64,000 nt of DNA, from positions 124,001 through 188,000 of the forward strand of contig FNAW01000003.1 of NCBI GenBank assembly GCA_900102115.1. The letters are read 5' to 3'. This stretch comes from Blastococcus fimeti (GTDB taxonomy: Bacteria > Actinomycetota > Actinomycetes > Mycobacteriales > Geodermatophilaceae). Below are positions 43,778 to 51,495 of the stretch, piece after piece. Position numbers and translations under genes: made by a program. The notes below the pieces were generated by a model. That model did not search any database, was not told the origin of the DNA, and worked only from the letters and a program-made list of their open reading frames with translations. The number at the start of each line of letters is the position of its first letter. Position 1 is the stretch's first letter.

Positions 43778-44440
43778 ATGACCGAGGCAGTGCAGAGCGC
43801 CCCCGCGAAGGCCCGTGTCGACTTCTGGTTCGACCCCCTGTGCCCGTGGGCCTGGCTGACCAGCCGCTGGGTCCTCGAAGCCGCCAAGGTCCGCGAGATC
43901 GACCTCCACTGGCACGTCATGTCCCTGGCCGTGCTCAACAGCGGCCGGGACCTGCCGGAGGAGTACCAGGAGATGATGAAGAAGGCGTACGGCCCGGTCC
44001 GGGTCGCGATCGCCGCCGCTCAGCAGCACGGCGACGAGGTGCTCGGTGACCTCTACACCGCCATGGGCACGCTCCGGCACCACGAGAAGCTGGAGCTCGA
44101 GGACCTGATCGCACCGGCGCTGGAGCGCGTCGGCCTGCCCGCCTCCCTCGCCGAGGCCGCCACCTCCACCGAGTACGACGAGGCGCTGGAGAAGAGCCAC
44201 CACGCGGGCATGGACCCGGTCGGCGAGGACGTCGGCACGCCGGTCATGCACATCGACGGCGTCGCCTTCTTCGGCCCGGTGATCAGCAAGGTCCCGACCG
44301 GCGAGGACGCCGGCAAGGCCTTCGACGGCGCCGTCCTGCTGGCCAACCTGCCCGACTTCTGGGAGCTCAAGCGCACCCGCACCGCCGGCCCGGACATGGA
44401 CTCCGTCCCCGCCGACACCCTCGAGCTCACCCGCCGCTGA
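43778..44440 (+). CDS. mycothiol-dependent nitroreductase Rv2466c family protein (DsbA-like)
   Basis: The 220-residue protein has a thioredoxin/DsbA-like fold with the active-site motif [12 protein letters not shown]. Rv2466c uses CPWC; here Cys22 is kept and the second Cys is Ala25, so it would work with one cysteine and mycothiol. The inserted helical domain and the cis-Pro loop GTPVMHIDG are present. The start ATG follows GAGGAG. Divergent from pepN as in M. tuberculosis. Confidence 0.9.
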   Translation: MTEAVQSAPAKARVDFWFDPLCPWAWLTSRWVLEAAKVREIDLHWHVMSLAVLNSGRDLPEEYQEMMKKAYGPVRVAIAAAQQHGDEVLGDLYTAMGTLRHHEKLELEDLIAPALERVGLPASLAEAATSTEYDEALEKSHHAGMDPVGEDVGTPVMHIDGVAFFGPVISKVPTGEDAGKAFDGAVLLANLPDFWELKRTRTAGPDMDSVPADTLELTRR

Positions 44441-44442
44441 CC

Positions 44443-44462
44443 CGCTTCTCCGCGGAGAAGCG
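44443..44462. terminator. 20-bp perfect palindrome after the Rv2466c-like gene
   Basis: CGCTTCTCCGCGGAGAAGCG begins 3 bases after the stop codon and can form a compact hairpin. The first 16 bases, starting at 44441, are repeated directly at 44464-44479. It is probably a terminator; the repeat suggests a duplicated element. Confidence 0.55.
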
Positions 44463-44516
44463 GCCCGCTTCTCCGCGGAAGAGCAGGGGACGGACAGGGT
44501 GCGGCAGGATGGCCGG

Positions 44517-45278
44517 ATGCCGCACCCCGTCCGCCAGCGGATCTTCATCTCCGGCGCGAGCGCCGGTCTCGGCCAGGGCATGGCCCGCCGCTTCGCCGCC
44601 CAGGGGCGCGACCTCGCCCTGACCGCCCGCCGGCTCGACCGGCTCGAAGCGCTGCGCGATGAACTGCTCGCCGCCCACCCCGGTGTCCGGGTAATCGTGG
44701 CCGCGATGGACGTCGACGACCCCGCCTCGGTCGCGGCGGTGATGCCCCGGCTGGCCGAGGAGCTCGGCGGCTTCGACCGGGTGATCGTCAACGCCGGCAT
44801 CGGCAAGGGCGGCTCGGTCGGCACCGGGTCCGCCGCCGAGAACCGCGCGGTCCTGCTGACCAACGTGCTCGGCTCGCACGCGCAGTGCGAGGCCGCGATG
44901 GAGCTGTTCCGCAGCCAGGGCGCCGGGCACCTCGTCCTCATCTCCTCGGTCGCCTCGGTCCGCGGCATGCCGGGCACCCGCACCGCCTACGGCGCCAGCA
45001 AGGCCGCGCTGAACGCGCTCGCCGAGGGCATCCGCTCCGACGTGTACGGCTCGCAGATCGTCGTCTCCACGGTGCTGCCGGGCTACATCGCCACCGACAT
45101 CAACGAGGGACGGCGAGGCCCGCTGACCGTCGGCCTGGACAAGGGCGTCGACGCGCTGGTCGCCGTCGTCGAGCGGGAGCCGGTGCGCGGCTACGTGCCC
45201 GAGTGGCCCTGGCGCCCCGTCGCACGGCTGCTCCGCGTGCTGCCGCTCTCCGTCGTCCGGCGGCTCACCGGGTCCTGA
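44517..45278 (+). CDS. SDR family oxidoreductase
   Basis: The 253-residue protein is a classical short-chain dehydrogenase: cofactor motif ISGASAGLGQGMARRFA, NAG in VIVNAGIGKGG, catalytic Ser in LISSVAS and Tyr/Lys in YGASKAALNALAEG. The Arg-rich sequence after strand 2 (TARRLDRLEAL) suggests NADP(H). The C-terminal helix is basic and hydrophobic. No ribosome-binding site precedes ATG 44517, but CAGGAT lies six bases upstream as in the MarR gene at 47196. It is inserted between the conserved Rv2466c-type and rpiB genes. Substrate unknown. Confidence 0.88.
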   Translation: MPHPVRQRIFISGASAGLGQGMARRFAAQGRDLALTARRLDRLEALRDELLAAHPGVRVIVAAMDVDDPASVAAVMPRLAEELGGFDRVIVNAGIGKGGSVGTGSAAENRAVLLTNVLGSHAQCEAAMELFRSQGAGHLVLISSVASVRGMPGTRTAYGASKAALNALAEGIRSDVYGSQIVVSTVLPGYIATDINEGRRGPLTVGLDKGVDALVAVVEREPVRGYVPEWPWRPVARLLRVLPLSVVRRLTGS

Positions 45279-45280
45279 CC

Positions 45281-45321
45281 GGACTTCCTGCACCGAAAGT
45301 CCCGGACCTTCGGTGCAGAAG
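45281..45321. terminator. two overlapping hairpins between the SDR gene and rpiB
   Basis: GGACTT (45281-45286) can pair with AAGTCC (45297-45302), or CTTCCTGCACCGAA (45284-45297) with TTCGGTGCAGAAG (45309-45321, one bulged base). The two structures share bases and exclude each other. The first matches the hairpin at 16274-16301 with one base changed. It may be a terminator of the SDR gene or a dispersed palindromic element; an attenuator for rpiB is possible but unsupported. Confidence 0.5.
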
Positions 45322-45379
45322 CCGTCGCCTACGCACTCGCCGCGCTGCTCGCTGCGGCCGGCCTGTCAAACTGCTCGCC

Positions 45380-45874
45380 ATGCGCGTCTTCGTCGGAACC
45401 GACCACGCCGGCCTCGAGTTCAAGGAGCACCTGAAGAAGGCGCTCGCCGAGGCCGGGCACGAGCCCGTCGACTGCGGGGCCTTCGAGTACGACGCCCAGG
45501 ACGACTACCCGCCGTTCTGCTTCGAGGTGGGGGAGCGGACCGTGACCGAGCCCGGCTCGTTCGGCGTGGTGATCGGGGGATCGGGCAACGGCGAGCAGAT
45601 GGCGGCCAACAAGGTGCCCGGGGTCCGCGCCGCGCTGGTCTGGAACACCGCCACCGCGCAGCTGGCCCGGCAGCACAACGACGCCAACGTCGTCTCGATC
45701 GGCGCCCGGCAGCACAGCGTCGAGGAGGCCACCGAGCTGGTGCTGGAGTTCCTCCGCACGGACTTCAGCGGCGACGAGCGGCACGTCCGCCGGATCGGGC
45801 TGATCAGCGACTACGAGCGCGACCGGCACCGTCCGTCCGGCGGTCAGCCCACCGGGCCGCAGCCGCACCCCTGA
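45380..45874 (+). CDS. rpiB: ribose-5-phosphate isomerase B
   Basis: RpiB interconverts ribose 5-phosphate and ribulose 5-phosphate in the pentose phosphate pathway. The 164-residue protein has FVGTDHAGLEFKEHLKKAL, VDCGAFEYDAQDDYPPF, the phosphate-binding GVVIGGSGNGEQMAANKVPGVRAAL and NDANVVSIGARQH. The position of the usual Cys of E. coli RpiB is Ser in GGSGNG, as in the mycobacterial enzyme, which uses Glu. It touches the convergent acetyltransferase gene end to end without overlap. Confidence 0.95.
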   Translation: MRVFVGTDHAGLEFKEHLKKALAEAGHEPVDCGAFEYDAQDDYPPFCFEVGERTVTEPGSFGVVIGGSGNGEQMAANKVPGVRAALVWNTATAQLARQHNDANVVSIGARQHSVEEATELVLEFLRTDFSGDERHVRRIGLISDYERDRHRPSGGQPTGPQPHP

Positions 45875-47119
45875 TCAGAACTCGTCGGGGCACCACGGCG
45901 TGACCGGCCAGCCGAACCCGGTCGAGGCCTGGACGACGGCGCCGGGGCTCACCTCGTGCACCCGTCCGGCGGCCTGCAGCGAGCCCAGCGAGACCCCGCC
46001 GAGGTAGGCCGCGGACAGCTCCTCGATGCCGAGCACGATGTCCGGGTCGCGGTCGGTCCGGTCGCAGAACGCTCCGGCGGGGTGGCCCCACAGGTGCCAG
46101 CGGCCGGCGTTCTCCGGGCAGAACTCGTCGCGCACCTCGAACACCAGGTCCAGGGGGGCGGGGTAGCGGCGGGCGGACAGGGCGCGGCCGACGTCGACCA
46201 GCCGCACCCACAGGGCGTCGACGGGACGGCTGTGCAGCGCGCGGACGTCCGTGATCAGGTGCCGCAGCGGCTCGTCGTCCGAGGCCATCGGCGAGGTCAC
46301 CGTGCGCACCAGGTCGATCGAGAGCAGGTACCGCCACAGCGCCGCGTAGGCCGCCGGCGTCGCGGCCCGGACCTCGCCCACAGTCAGCTCGCCCTCCGGC
46401 TCGCTCGACTCGCTCCACCGGGCGGTGCGCCGGTAGGTCGCGTACCCAGTCGCCGTGCCGTCGGCCTCGGTGTGCAGCAGCAGCTGCAGGGCGGGCCGGC
46501 CCTTCCGCTCCTCGGGCTCGTCGAGCATGACCCGGTCCCACCAGCGCTCGTCGCGGGCCAGGTTGCCCGGCACCCAGCGGCGCAGCTGCTCGTGCACCCG
46601 CGCGGCCGCGGTGCGGAACTCGCCCGGCTCGGCCGGCCGGACCACACCGGTGCCGAGGTCGACGTCCGAGCGCAGCCGCAGCCGCTCGGTGCGGCCGGTC
46701 CAGCCGCCCCGTCGGGTGGCGGGGGCGTACCCGAACCGGCCGTAGATCGAGGCCTCCGCCGCCCAGAGCGCGGCGACCGGCTCCCGCTCGGCGGCCCGGA
46801 GCCCGTCGAGCTGGCGGCGCATGATCGCGGTGAGCACGCCGCGTCGCCGGTGGGTGGGCGCCACGGTGATCCAGGTGACCCCGGCGCAGGGGACGACGGC
46901 TCCGGGCACGGTGAGCTCGCGGCTGTAGATGCCCGCGGTGGCGACGACGCGGTCGCCCTCCCACAGCGCCAGCGACCGGTCGAGCTCGGCCCAGGGCGAC
47001 GGGACGTCGAGGAACCGCCCGCTGGGATCGTCGCCGAAGACGCCGTACATGGCCCGGACGAACCGCGGCCACTCGTCGGCGGTGATCGGGCGGAGCTGGT
47101 CGGCGGGATCCTCGGGCAC
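45875..47119 (-). CDS. Eis-like GNAT family N-acetyltransferase
   Basis: The 414-residue protein has the three-part Eis architecture: an N-terminal GNAT domain with the acetyl-CoA loop VAPTHRRRGVLTAIM, a second GNAT-like domain, and a C-terminal SCP2-like domain. The chain ends in PDEF, and in Eis the C-terminal carboxylate and a nearby Tyr (here likely Tyr in ASIYGRFGY) act in catalysis. Eis enzymes acetylate amines on aminoglycosides and other substrates. Divergent from a MarR-type gene, which may control it. Confidence 0.87.
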   Translation of the reverse strand: MPEDPADQLRPITADEWPRFVRAMYGVFGDDPSGRFLDVPSPWAELDRSLALWEGDRVVATAGIYSRELTVPGAVVPCAGVTWITVAPTHRRRGVLTAIMRRQLDGLRAAEREPVAALWAAEASIYGRFGYAPATRRGGWTGRTERLRLRSDVDLGTGVVRPAEPGEFRTAAARVHEQLRRWVPGNLARDERWWDRVMLDEPEERKGRPALQLLLHTEADGTATGYATYRRTARWSESSEPEGELTVGEVRAATPAAYAALWRYLLSIDLVRTVTSPMASDDEPLRHLITDVRALHSRPVDALWVRLVDVGRALSARRYPAPLDLVFEVRDEFCPENAGRWHLWGHPAGAFCDRTDRDPDIVLGIEELSAAYLGGVSLGSLQAAGRVHEVSPGAVVQASTGFGWPVTPWCPDEF

Positions 47120-47159
47120 GGCACGTGTCTACCGGTCGGGGGACCCTGGGCGCCAACGG

Positions 47160-47189
47160 GTTGTCGGGCGGGGGACAACTGCCCAGGAT
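47160..47189 (+). promoter_or_regulatory. promoter and MarR-type operator between the Eis-like and MarR genes
   Basis: GTTGTC (47160-47165) and GACAAC (47174-47179) form a perfect inverted repeat with an 8-base spacer, a MarR-like TTGT...ACAA site. It covers a -35-like TTGTCG (47161-47166), which has a 17-base spacer to CAGGAT (47184-47189). The ATG at 47196 follows after 6 bases, so the transcript would be leaderless. The regulator encoded here is the natural candidate to bind, possibly also controlling the divergent acetyltransferase. Confidence 0.55.
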
Positions 47190-47195
47190 GCGCGG

Positions 47196-47612
47196 ATGGA
47201 TGACGAGCGACCGATCGGCTGGTGGGTCAAGCGCCTCGATGCGCTCCTCGAGGAGGCGCTCGACTCCGTCGTCGCGGCCGAGGGGCTGACCCGGCGGCAC
47301 TGGCAGGTGCTGCACTCCCTCGCCGAAGGCGTCGACCAGGAGGCCGACGTCGTCGCCGCGCTGGCGGACTTCTCCGGTGACGCGTCCGCCGTCGTCGCAG
47401 ATCTGGCCGCCCGCGGCTGGGTGGACCGGCCGCGGTCGGGCCTCCTGCAGCTGACCGCCGACGGCGTCGCCGCGCACGACCGGGTCTCGCGGGCCGTGGG
47501 ACGGGTGCGCCGGCACACCGCCGACGGGCTGTCCCGGCAGGAGTACGAGCGGACCGTGCTGGTCCTCACCCGGATGGTCGAGAACGTGGAGCGGGCCCTG
47601 GGCCGGCGCTGA
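47196..47612 (+). CDS. MarR-family winged-helix regulator
   Basis: The 138-residue protein has the MarR layout: an N-terminal dimerisation helix (WWVKRLDALLEEALDSVVAAEGLTRRHWQVLHSLAEG), a winged HTH in the middle (SGDASAVVADLAARGWVDRPRSGLLQLTADG) and a C-terminal helix. It should act as a repressor released by a small ligand. It lies divergent from the Eis-like gene, with a palindrome between, and 5 bases from the convergent response regulator gene. Confidence 0.82.
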   Translation: MDDERPIGWWVKRLDALLEEALDSVVAAEGLTRRHWQVLHSLAEGVDQEADVVAALADFSGDASAVVADLAARGWVDRPRSGLLQLTADGVAAHDRVSRAVGRVRRHTADGLSRQEYERTVLVLTRMVENVERALGRR

Positions 47613-47617
47613 CCGGC

Positions 47618-48262
47618 TCAGCCGCGCAGGTAGGCCAGCGTCGCCATGACGCGGCGGTGCTGGTCGCCGTCCTGGGCCAGGCCGAGCTTGGCGAAGATGT
47701 GCTGGGTGTGCTTCTCCACCGCGCCCGGGGTGACCACCAGCAGCCGGGCGATGGCGGTGTTCGAGTGCCCCTCGGCGATCAGCCCGAGCACCTCGCGCTC
47801 CCGCGGAGTCAGCCGGCGCACCGGGTCGTCGGCGCGGCGCCGGGCGAAGAGCTGGGCCACCACCTGCGGGTCGAGGACGGTGCCGCCGCCCACGACGTCC
47901 TCCAGCGCGGCGAGGAACGAGTCGACGTCGGCGACCCGGTCCTTCAGCAGGTACCCGACACCGCCGGCGCCGTCGGCCAGCAGCTCGTCGGCGTAGGCCA
48001 CCTCGACGTACTGGGAGAGCACCAGCACCGCCGTCCCGGGCGCCTGCCGGCGCGCCTCGACGGCGGCGCGCAGGCCCTCGTCGGTGTGCGTCGGCGGCAT
48101 CCGGACGTCGACGACGGCGACGTCGGGACGGTGCTCGACGACGGCGACCACGAGCGCCGGCCCGTCGCCGACCGCCGCGACGACCTCGGTGCCGGCCTCC
48201 TCGAGCAGCCGGACCAGGCCCTCCCGCAGGAGGACCGAGTCCTCGGCCAGGACTATGCGCAC
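47618..48262 (-). CDS. LuxR/NarL-family response regulator
   Basis: The 214-residue protein has a receiver domain (phospho-acceptor Asp in VAVVDVRMPP, acidic pair in VLAEDSVLL, Lys in YLLKDRV) and a C-terminal LuxR HTH (LTPREREVLGLIAEGHSNTAIARLLVVTPGAVEKHTQHIFAKLGL). The GTG start overlaps the end of the histidine kinase gene by 10 bases, so the pair forms one two-component system. Confidence 0.93.
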   Translation of the reverse strand: MRIVLAEDSVLLREGLVRLLEEAGTEVVAAVGDGPALVVAVVEHRPDVAVVDVRMPPTHTDEGLRAAVEARRQAPGTAVLVLSQYVEVAYADELLADGAGGVGYLLKDRVADVDSFLAALEDVVGGGTVLDPQVVAQLFARRRADDPVRRLTPREREVLGLIAEGHSNTAIARLLVVTPGAVEKHTQHIFAKLGLAQDGDQHRRVMATLAYLRG

Positions 48263-49569
48263 GGAAGCTCCGCCGTCAGCCGCGTCGGCCCGCCGCGGGG
48301 GCTGTCCACGGTCAGCTGCCCGTCCACCGCGTGCAGCCGGTCGGTCAGCCCGGCGAGCCCGTGCCCGGGCGCGAGCACCGCGCCGCCGGTGCCGTCGTCC
48401 TCGACGACGACGCGCAGCCGGCGCCCGTCGCAGGCCAGCGCCACCCGGCAGAGCTCGGCGTCGCTGTGCTTGGCCACGTTGGCCAGCGCCTCGCTGACGA
48501 CGAAGTAGGCGGTGTTCTCGGTGACGGGTGCCAGCCGCTCGGTGGGCAGGTCGACGGCGAGGTCGACCGGCACGGGGGAGCGGGCGGCGAGCGCGGCCAG
48601 TGCGGCGGCGAGCCCTCGGTCGGCGAGCACCGGCGGGGCGATGCCGCGGGACAGCGCACGCAGCTCCTCGAGGGTCTCGCGGGCCAGGTCGGTCGCCTCG
48701 CCGAGGGTGGCGCGGGCGCTCGCCGGGTCGGAGTCCAGCTGGCGCTGGGCGCGCGAGAGGTCCATCGCCAGGCGCACCAGCCGCTGCTGCGGGCCGTCGT
48801 GGATGTCGCGTTCCAGCCGGCGCAGCGCGACCGCCTCGGCGGCGACGGCGGCCTCGCGGCCCTCGGAGAGGCGGCCGATCTCGGCCTGCGCGGCGGCGCG
48901 GGAGGTCAGCATGACCCGGCCCAGCTGGGCCTGCAGCAACGCGACGGCGCGGACGACGAACGGCAGCAGGACGGCGAACACGAGGCCGATCGCGGTGTAC
49001 AGGGCGATCCGGCGGCCCGGGCTGCTGTCGAGGCCGACCAGTTCCAGCAGGTCCTCGTTGCGCGGGTCGGTCGACGACTCCGTCAGCGCCCAGTCGTAGG
49101 CGCCGTAGGTGAGGCCGCCGAGCGCGATCGACCACCAGGTCACGGTGACCACGAAGGAGGCGATCGCCACGGGGAAGCGGACCAGCGCGTGCAGCGCGTC
49201 CAGCCAGGTCTGCGGATCGCGCAGCGGGGTGAACAGCTTCCGGACCGGGCGGCCCTCGGCGCGCAGGTAGCCGGGGCGGGGGACCGGCCGGCCGAGAACC
49301 GCCGGCAGCCATGCCCGTTCGAGGGCGGCGAACCCGCGGGCGGCGAGCAGCGTGCCGGCGAGCACGGCGATGCCCACCCAGACCACCAGCAGCCCGGCCC
49401 CGGCGGACAGCCCGGTCACGACCACGACGAAGGCGGCGATCGCCACGGGGAAGCCGGTCAGCGTGTAGCCGGTGTCGATGCCCAGCTGGCGGAACAGGCC
49501 CGTGCGGCGGCGGGAGCCGGGGGTGTCCGGGAAGGCCGTCGTCGGGAGGACTGCGGTGTCGGTGGTCAT
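48253..49569 (-). CDS. sensor histidine kinase (HisKA_3 type)
   Basis: The 438-residue kinase has an N-terminal sensor region with four membrane helices (two pairs, near 40-80 and 135-225) of the bacterial 'sensor' domain type. The HisKA_3 box LERDIHDGPQQRLVRLAMDL carries the phosphorylated His, and the ATPase part shows the N box SEALANVAKHSDA and G boxes VEDDGTGG and GHGLAGLTDRL. There is no large external loop, so it probably senses within the membrane, as kinases responding to cell-wall or membrane damage do. ATG 49569. Confidence 0.9.
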   Translation of the reverse strand: MTTDTAVLPTTAFPDTPGSRRRTGLFRQLGIDTGYTLTGFPVAIAAFVVVVTGLSAGAGLLVVWVGIAVLAGTLLAARGFAALERAWLPAVLGRPVPRPGYLRAEGRPVRKLFTPLRDPQTWLDALHALVRFPVAIASFVVTVTWWSIALGGLTYGAYDWALTESSTDPRNEDLLELVGLDSSPGRRIALYTAIGLVFAVLLPFVVRAVALLQAQLGRVMLTSRAAAQAEIGRLSEGREAAVAAEAVALRRLERDIHDGPQQRLVRLAMDLSRAQRQLDSDPASARATLGEATDLARETLEELRALSRGIAPPVLADRGLAAALAALAARSPVPVDLAVDLPTERLAPVTENTAYFVVSEALANVAKHSDAELCRVALACDGRRLRVVVEDDGTGGAVLAPGHGLAGLTDRLHAVDGQLTVDSPRGGPTRLTAELPCA

Positions 49570-49785
49570 GCCGTCGAGCCTGGTGGCGGGCAGCGGCCCG
49601 CCCCAGCCCGCTGGCTGGTCGATCGGAGGTCGGGCTGGCCCGAACACGGCGTCGTCATCTCGGCACCGATGCTGGCCGTCGGACGGCCCCGGTGTCCAGC
49701 GCCCCCCGGCAGGGTCCCCGCCTAGGGTCGAGCAGGACAGCGTCGGCCGGGTCACCCGGCGCTCAGGCCGGATGGAGGAGGTCCC

Positions 49786-51420
49786 GTGCGCGCCCGCGCC
49801 CTGCCCGTCGTGCTCGCCGTCGCGCTGGCCGCGGCCGGCTGCACGGGGTCGTCGGACGAACCCGGGACGCCGGAGTCCGAGGACACCGCCGTCGTCGAGA
49901 CCTCGGCGCCGGCCTCGCCGCTCACGGTGCTCCCCGAGGAAGGCGCCGCCGCGTTGTCGCTCGGCATCAGCGGCGCGCTGTTCGACAGCGCGCCGGTGGT
50001 CGTGACGGCGCGCGAGGACGACCGGACCGGGATGCTGCTCGCCGCTTCCGCCGCCGTGGGCCTGGGCGTCCCGTTGCTGGTCGAACCGGACGACGACGCC
50101 GCCCTCGCCGACGAGCTCGACCGGCTCGGCACCGGCACGGTGCTGGCCGTGGGCGACGCCGAGGGGCCGACCGGGACCGACGTGCTCCGCGTCCCCGCGA
50201 ACCTCGGGGCCGTGGCGGCGGTGACCGGCCTCTCGCTGCCGGAAGCCGACGTCGATGCCGACGACGGTGTGCTCGGCCCGGTGGCGGCGCTGGAGCGCGA
50301 CGACCCCGTCGCGCTGGTCGGGGCCGGCGACGAGCCGGCCGCCGACGACGACCTCGGCGAGCTGCCGGTGGTGGACCCCGCCGACGCCCTCGACGGCACC
50401 GTCGTCCTGGTGCCCGCGACCGACGACGCCGTCGCCGCCGTCGCGACCGCCCGCGCCGCCGGGGCGCAGGTCGTGGTGCTCGACGGCACGACCGACCCGC
50501 GCGCCTCGGAGGCGGCACGGTCCGCGCTCTCCGACGGGGACGCCGGGTCGGTGATCGCGCTGGGGGCGGAACTGGCCGCGGAGGACGGGCTGGACTGGAA
50601 GCTGGAGACGGCGGCCTCCGGGACCGAGCTGCCCGGCGGCGGCCAGCTGCTCTTCCCGGGCCGGATGATGGTGGCGCTCTACGGCCACCCCGGGACGGCG
50701 GCGCTGGGCGTGCTGGGGGAGCAGCCGGTGGAGGCGGCGATCCAGCGGGCGCGGGACACCGCCGCCCCGTACGAGGCGATCTCCGGGGGCCGGGTCGTGG
50801 TCCCGGCATTCGAGATCATCGCGACCGTGGCGTCGGAGTTCCCCGGCGCGGACGGCAACTACTCGGCCGAGGCCGAGATCGAGCTGATCCGGCCGTGGGT
50901 CGAGGCGGCCCAGGCGGCGGGGGTCTACGTCGTGCTGGACCTGCAGCCCGGGCGCACCGACTTCGTCACCCAGGCCGAGCGCTACCGCTCGCTGCTGGAG
51001 CTGCCACACGTCGGGCTGGCGCTGGACCCGGAGTGGCGGCTCGCACCCGACCAGGTGCACCTGACGCAGATCGGCTCGGTCGGCGTCGAGGAGGTCAACC
51101 GGGTCGTGGCCTGGCTGGCCGACCTGACCCGCGAGGCGCGGCTGCCGCAGAAGCTGCTGGTGCTGCACCAGTTCCGGACCGACATGCTCCCCGGCCGCGA
51201 GTTCCTGGACGTCTCGCGCGACGAGCTGGCCGTGCTGGTGCACGCCGACGGACAGGGGTCGCAGGGGGACAAGCAGGCGACCTGGAACCGGGTGCGCGAG
51301 AACGCGCCGCCGGTGTGGTGGGGGTGGAAGAACTTCTACGACGAGGACACCCCGATGCTGACCCCGGAGCAGACGATGGACCAGGTCCGGCCGACCCCGG
51401 ACCTGATCAGCTACCAGTAG
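49786..51420 (+). CDS. secreted lipoprotein of unknown function
   Basis: The 544-residue protein has a signal peptide with the lipobox LAAAGC (Cys19) and an acidic Ser/Thr linker. Residues 50-290 look like repeated alpha/beta units similar to cell-wall-binding repeat 2 (VVVTAREDDRTGMLLAASAAVGLGVPLLVEP..., and again VVLVPATDDAVAAVATARAAGAQVVVLDG). Residues 300-540 look like a barrel domain with VVPAFEIIATVAS, GVYVVLDLQPGRTDF, VGLALDPEWRL and KLLVLHQF, as in sugar-acting enzymes. I cannot name the family. A GGAGGAGG precedes the GTG start. It is a single-gene unit beside the histidine kinase. Confidence 0.75.
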   Translation: MRARALPVVLAVALAAAGCTGSSDEPGTPESEDTAVVETSAPASPLTVLPEEGAAALSLGISGALFDSAPVVVTAREDDRTGMLLAASAAVGLGVPLLVEPDDDAALADELDRLGTGTVLAVGDAEGPTGTDVLRVPANLGAVAAVTGLSLPEADVDADDGVLGPVAALERDDPVALVGAGDEPAADDDLGELPVVDPADALDGTVVLVPATDDAVAAVATARAAGAQVVVLDGTTDPRASEAARSALSDGDAGSVIALGAELAAEDGLDWKLETAASGTELPGGGQLLFPGRMMVALYGHPGTAALGVLGEQPVEAAIQRARDTAAPYEAISGGRVVVPAFEIIATVASEFPGADGNYSAEAEIELIRPWVEAAQAAGVYVVLDLQPGRTDFVTQAERYRSLLELPHVGLALDPEWRLAPDQVHLTQIGSVGVEEVNRVVAWLADLTREARLPQKLLVLHQFRTDMLPGREFLDVSRDELAVLVHADGQGSQGDKQATWNRVRENAPPVWWGWKNFYDEDTPMLTPEQTMDQVRPTPDLISYQ

Positions 51421-51495
51421 GCGCCTCGCCCCTCCCGTTCTGTCGGTGTCGTGTGATGTGCTGGCGCGCACACCGACCGGAGGAGTGGTTCCCAG

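Noticed and set aside
45281..45321. transcription attenuator for rpiB
   Set aside because: Two alternative hairpins exist, but there is no leader peptide or ligand-binding structure, and the first hairpin recurs at 16274, so a repeat or terminator is simpler.
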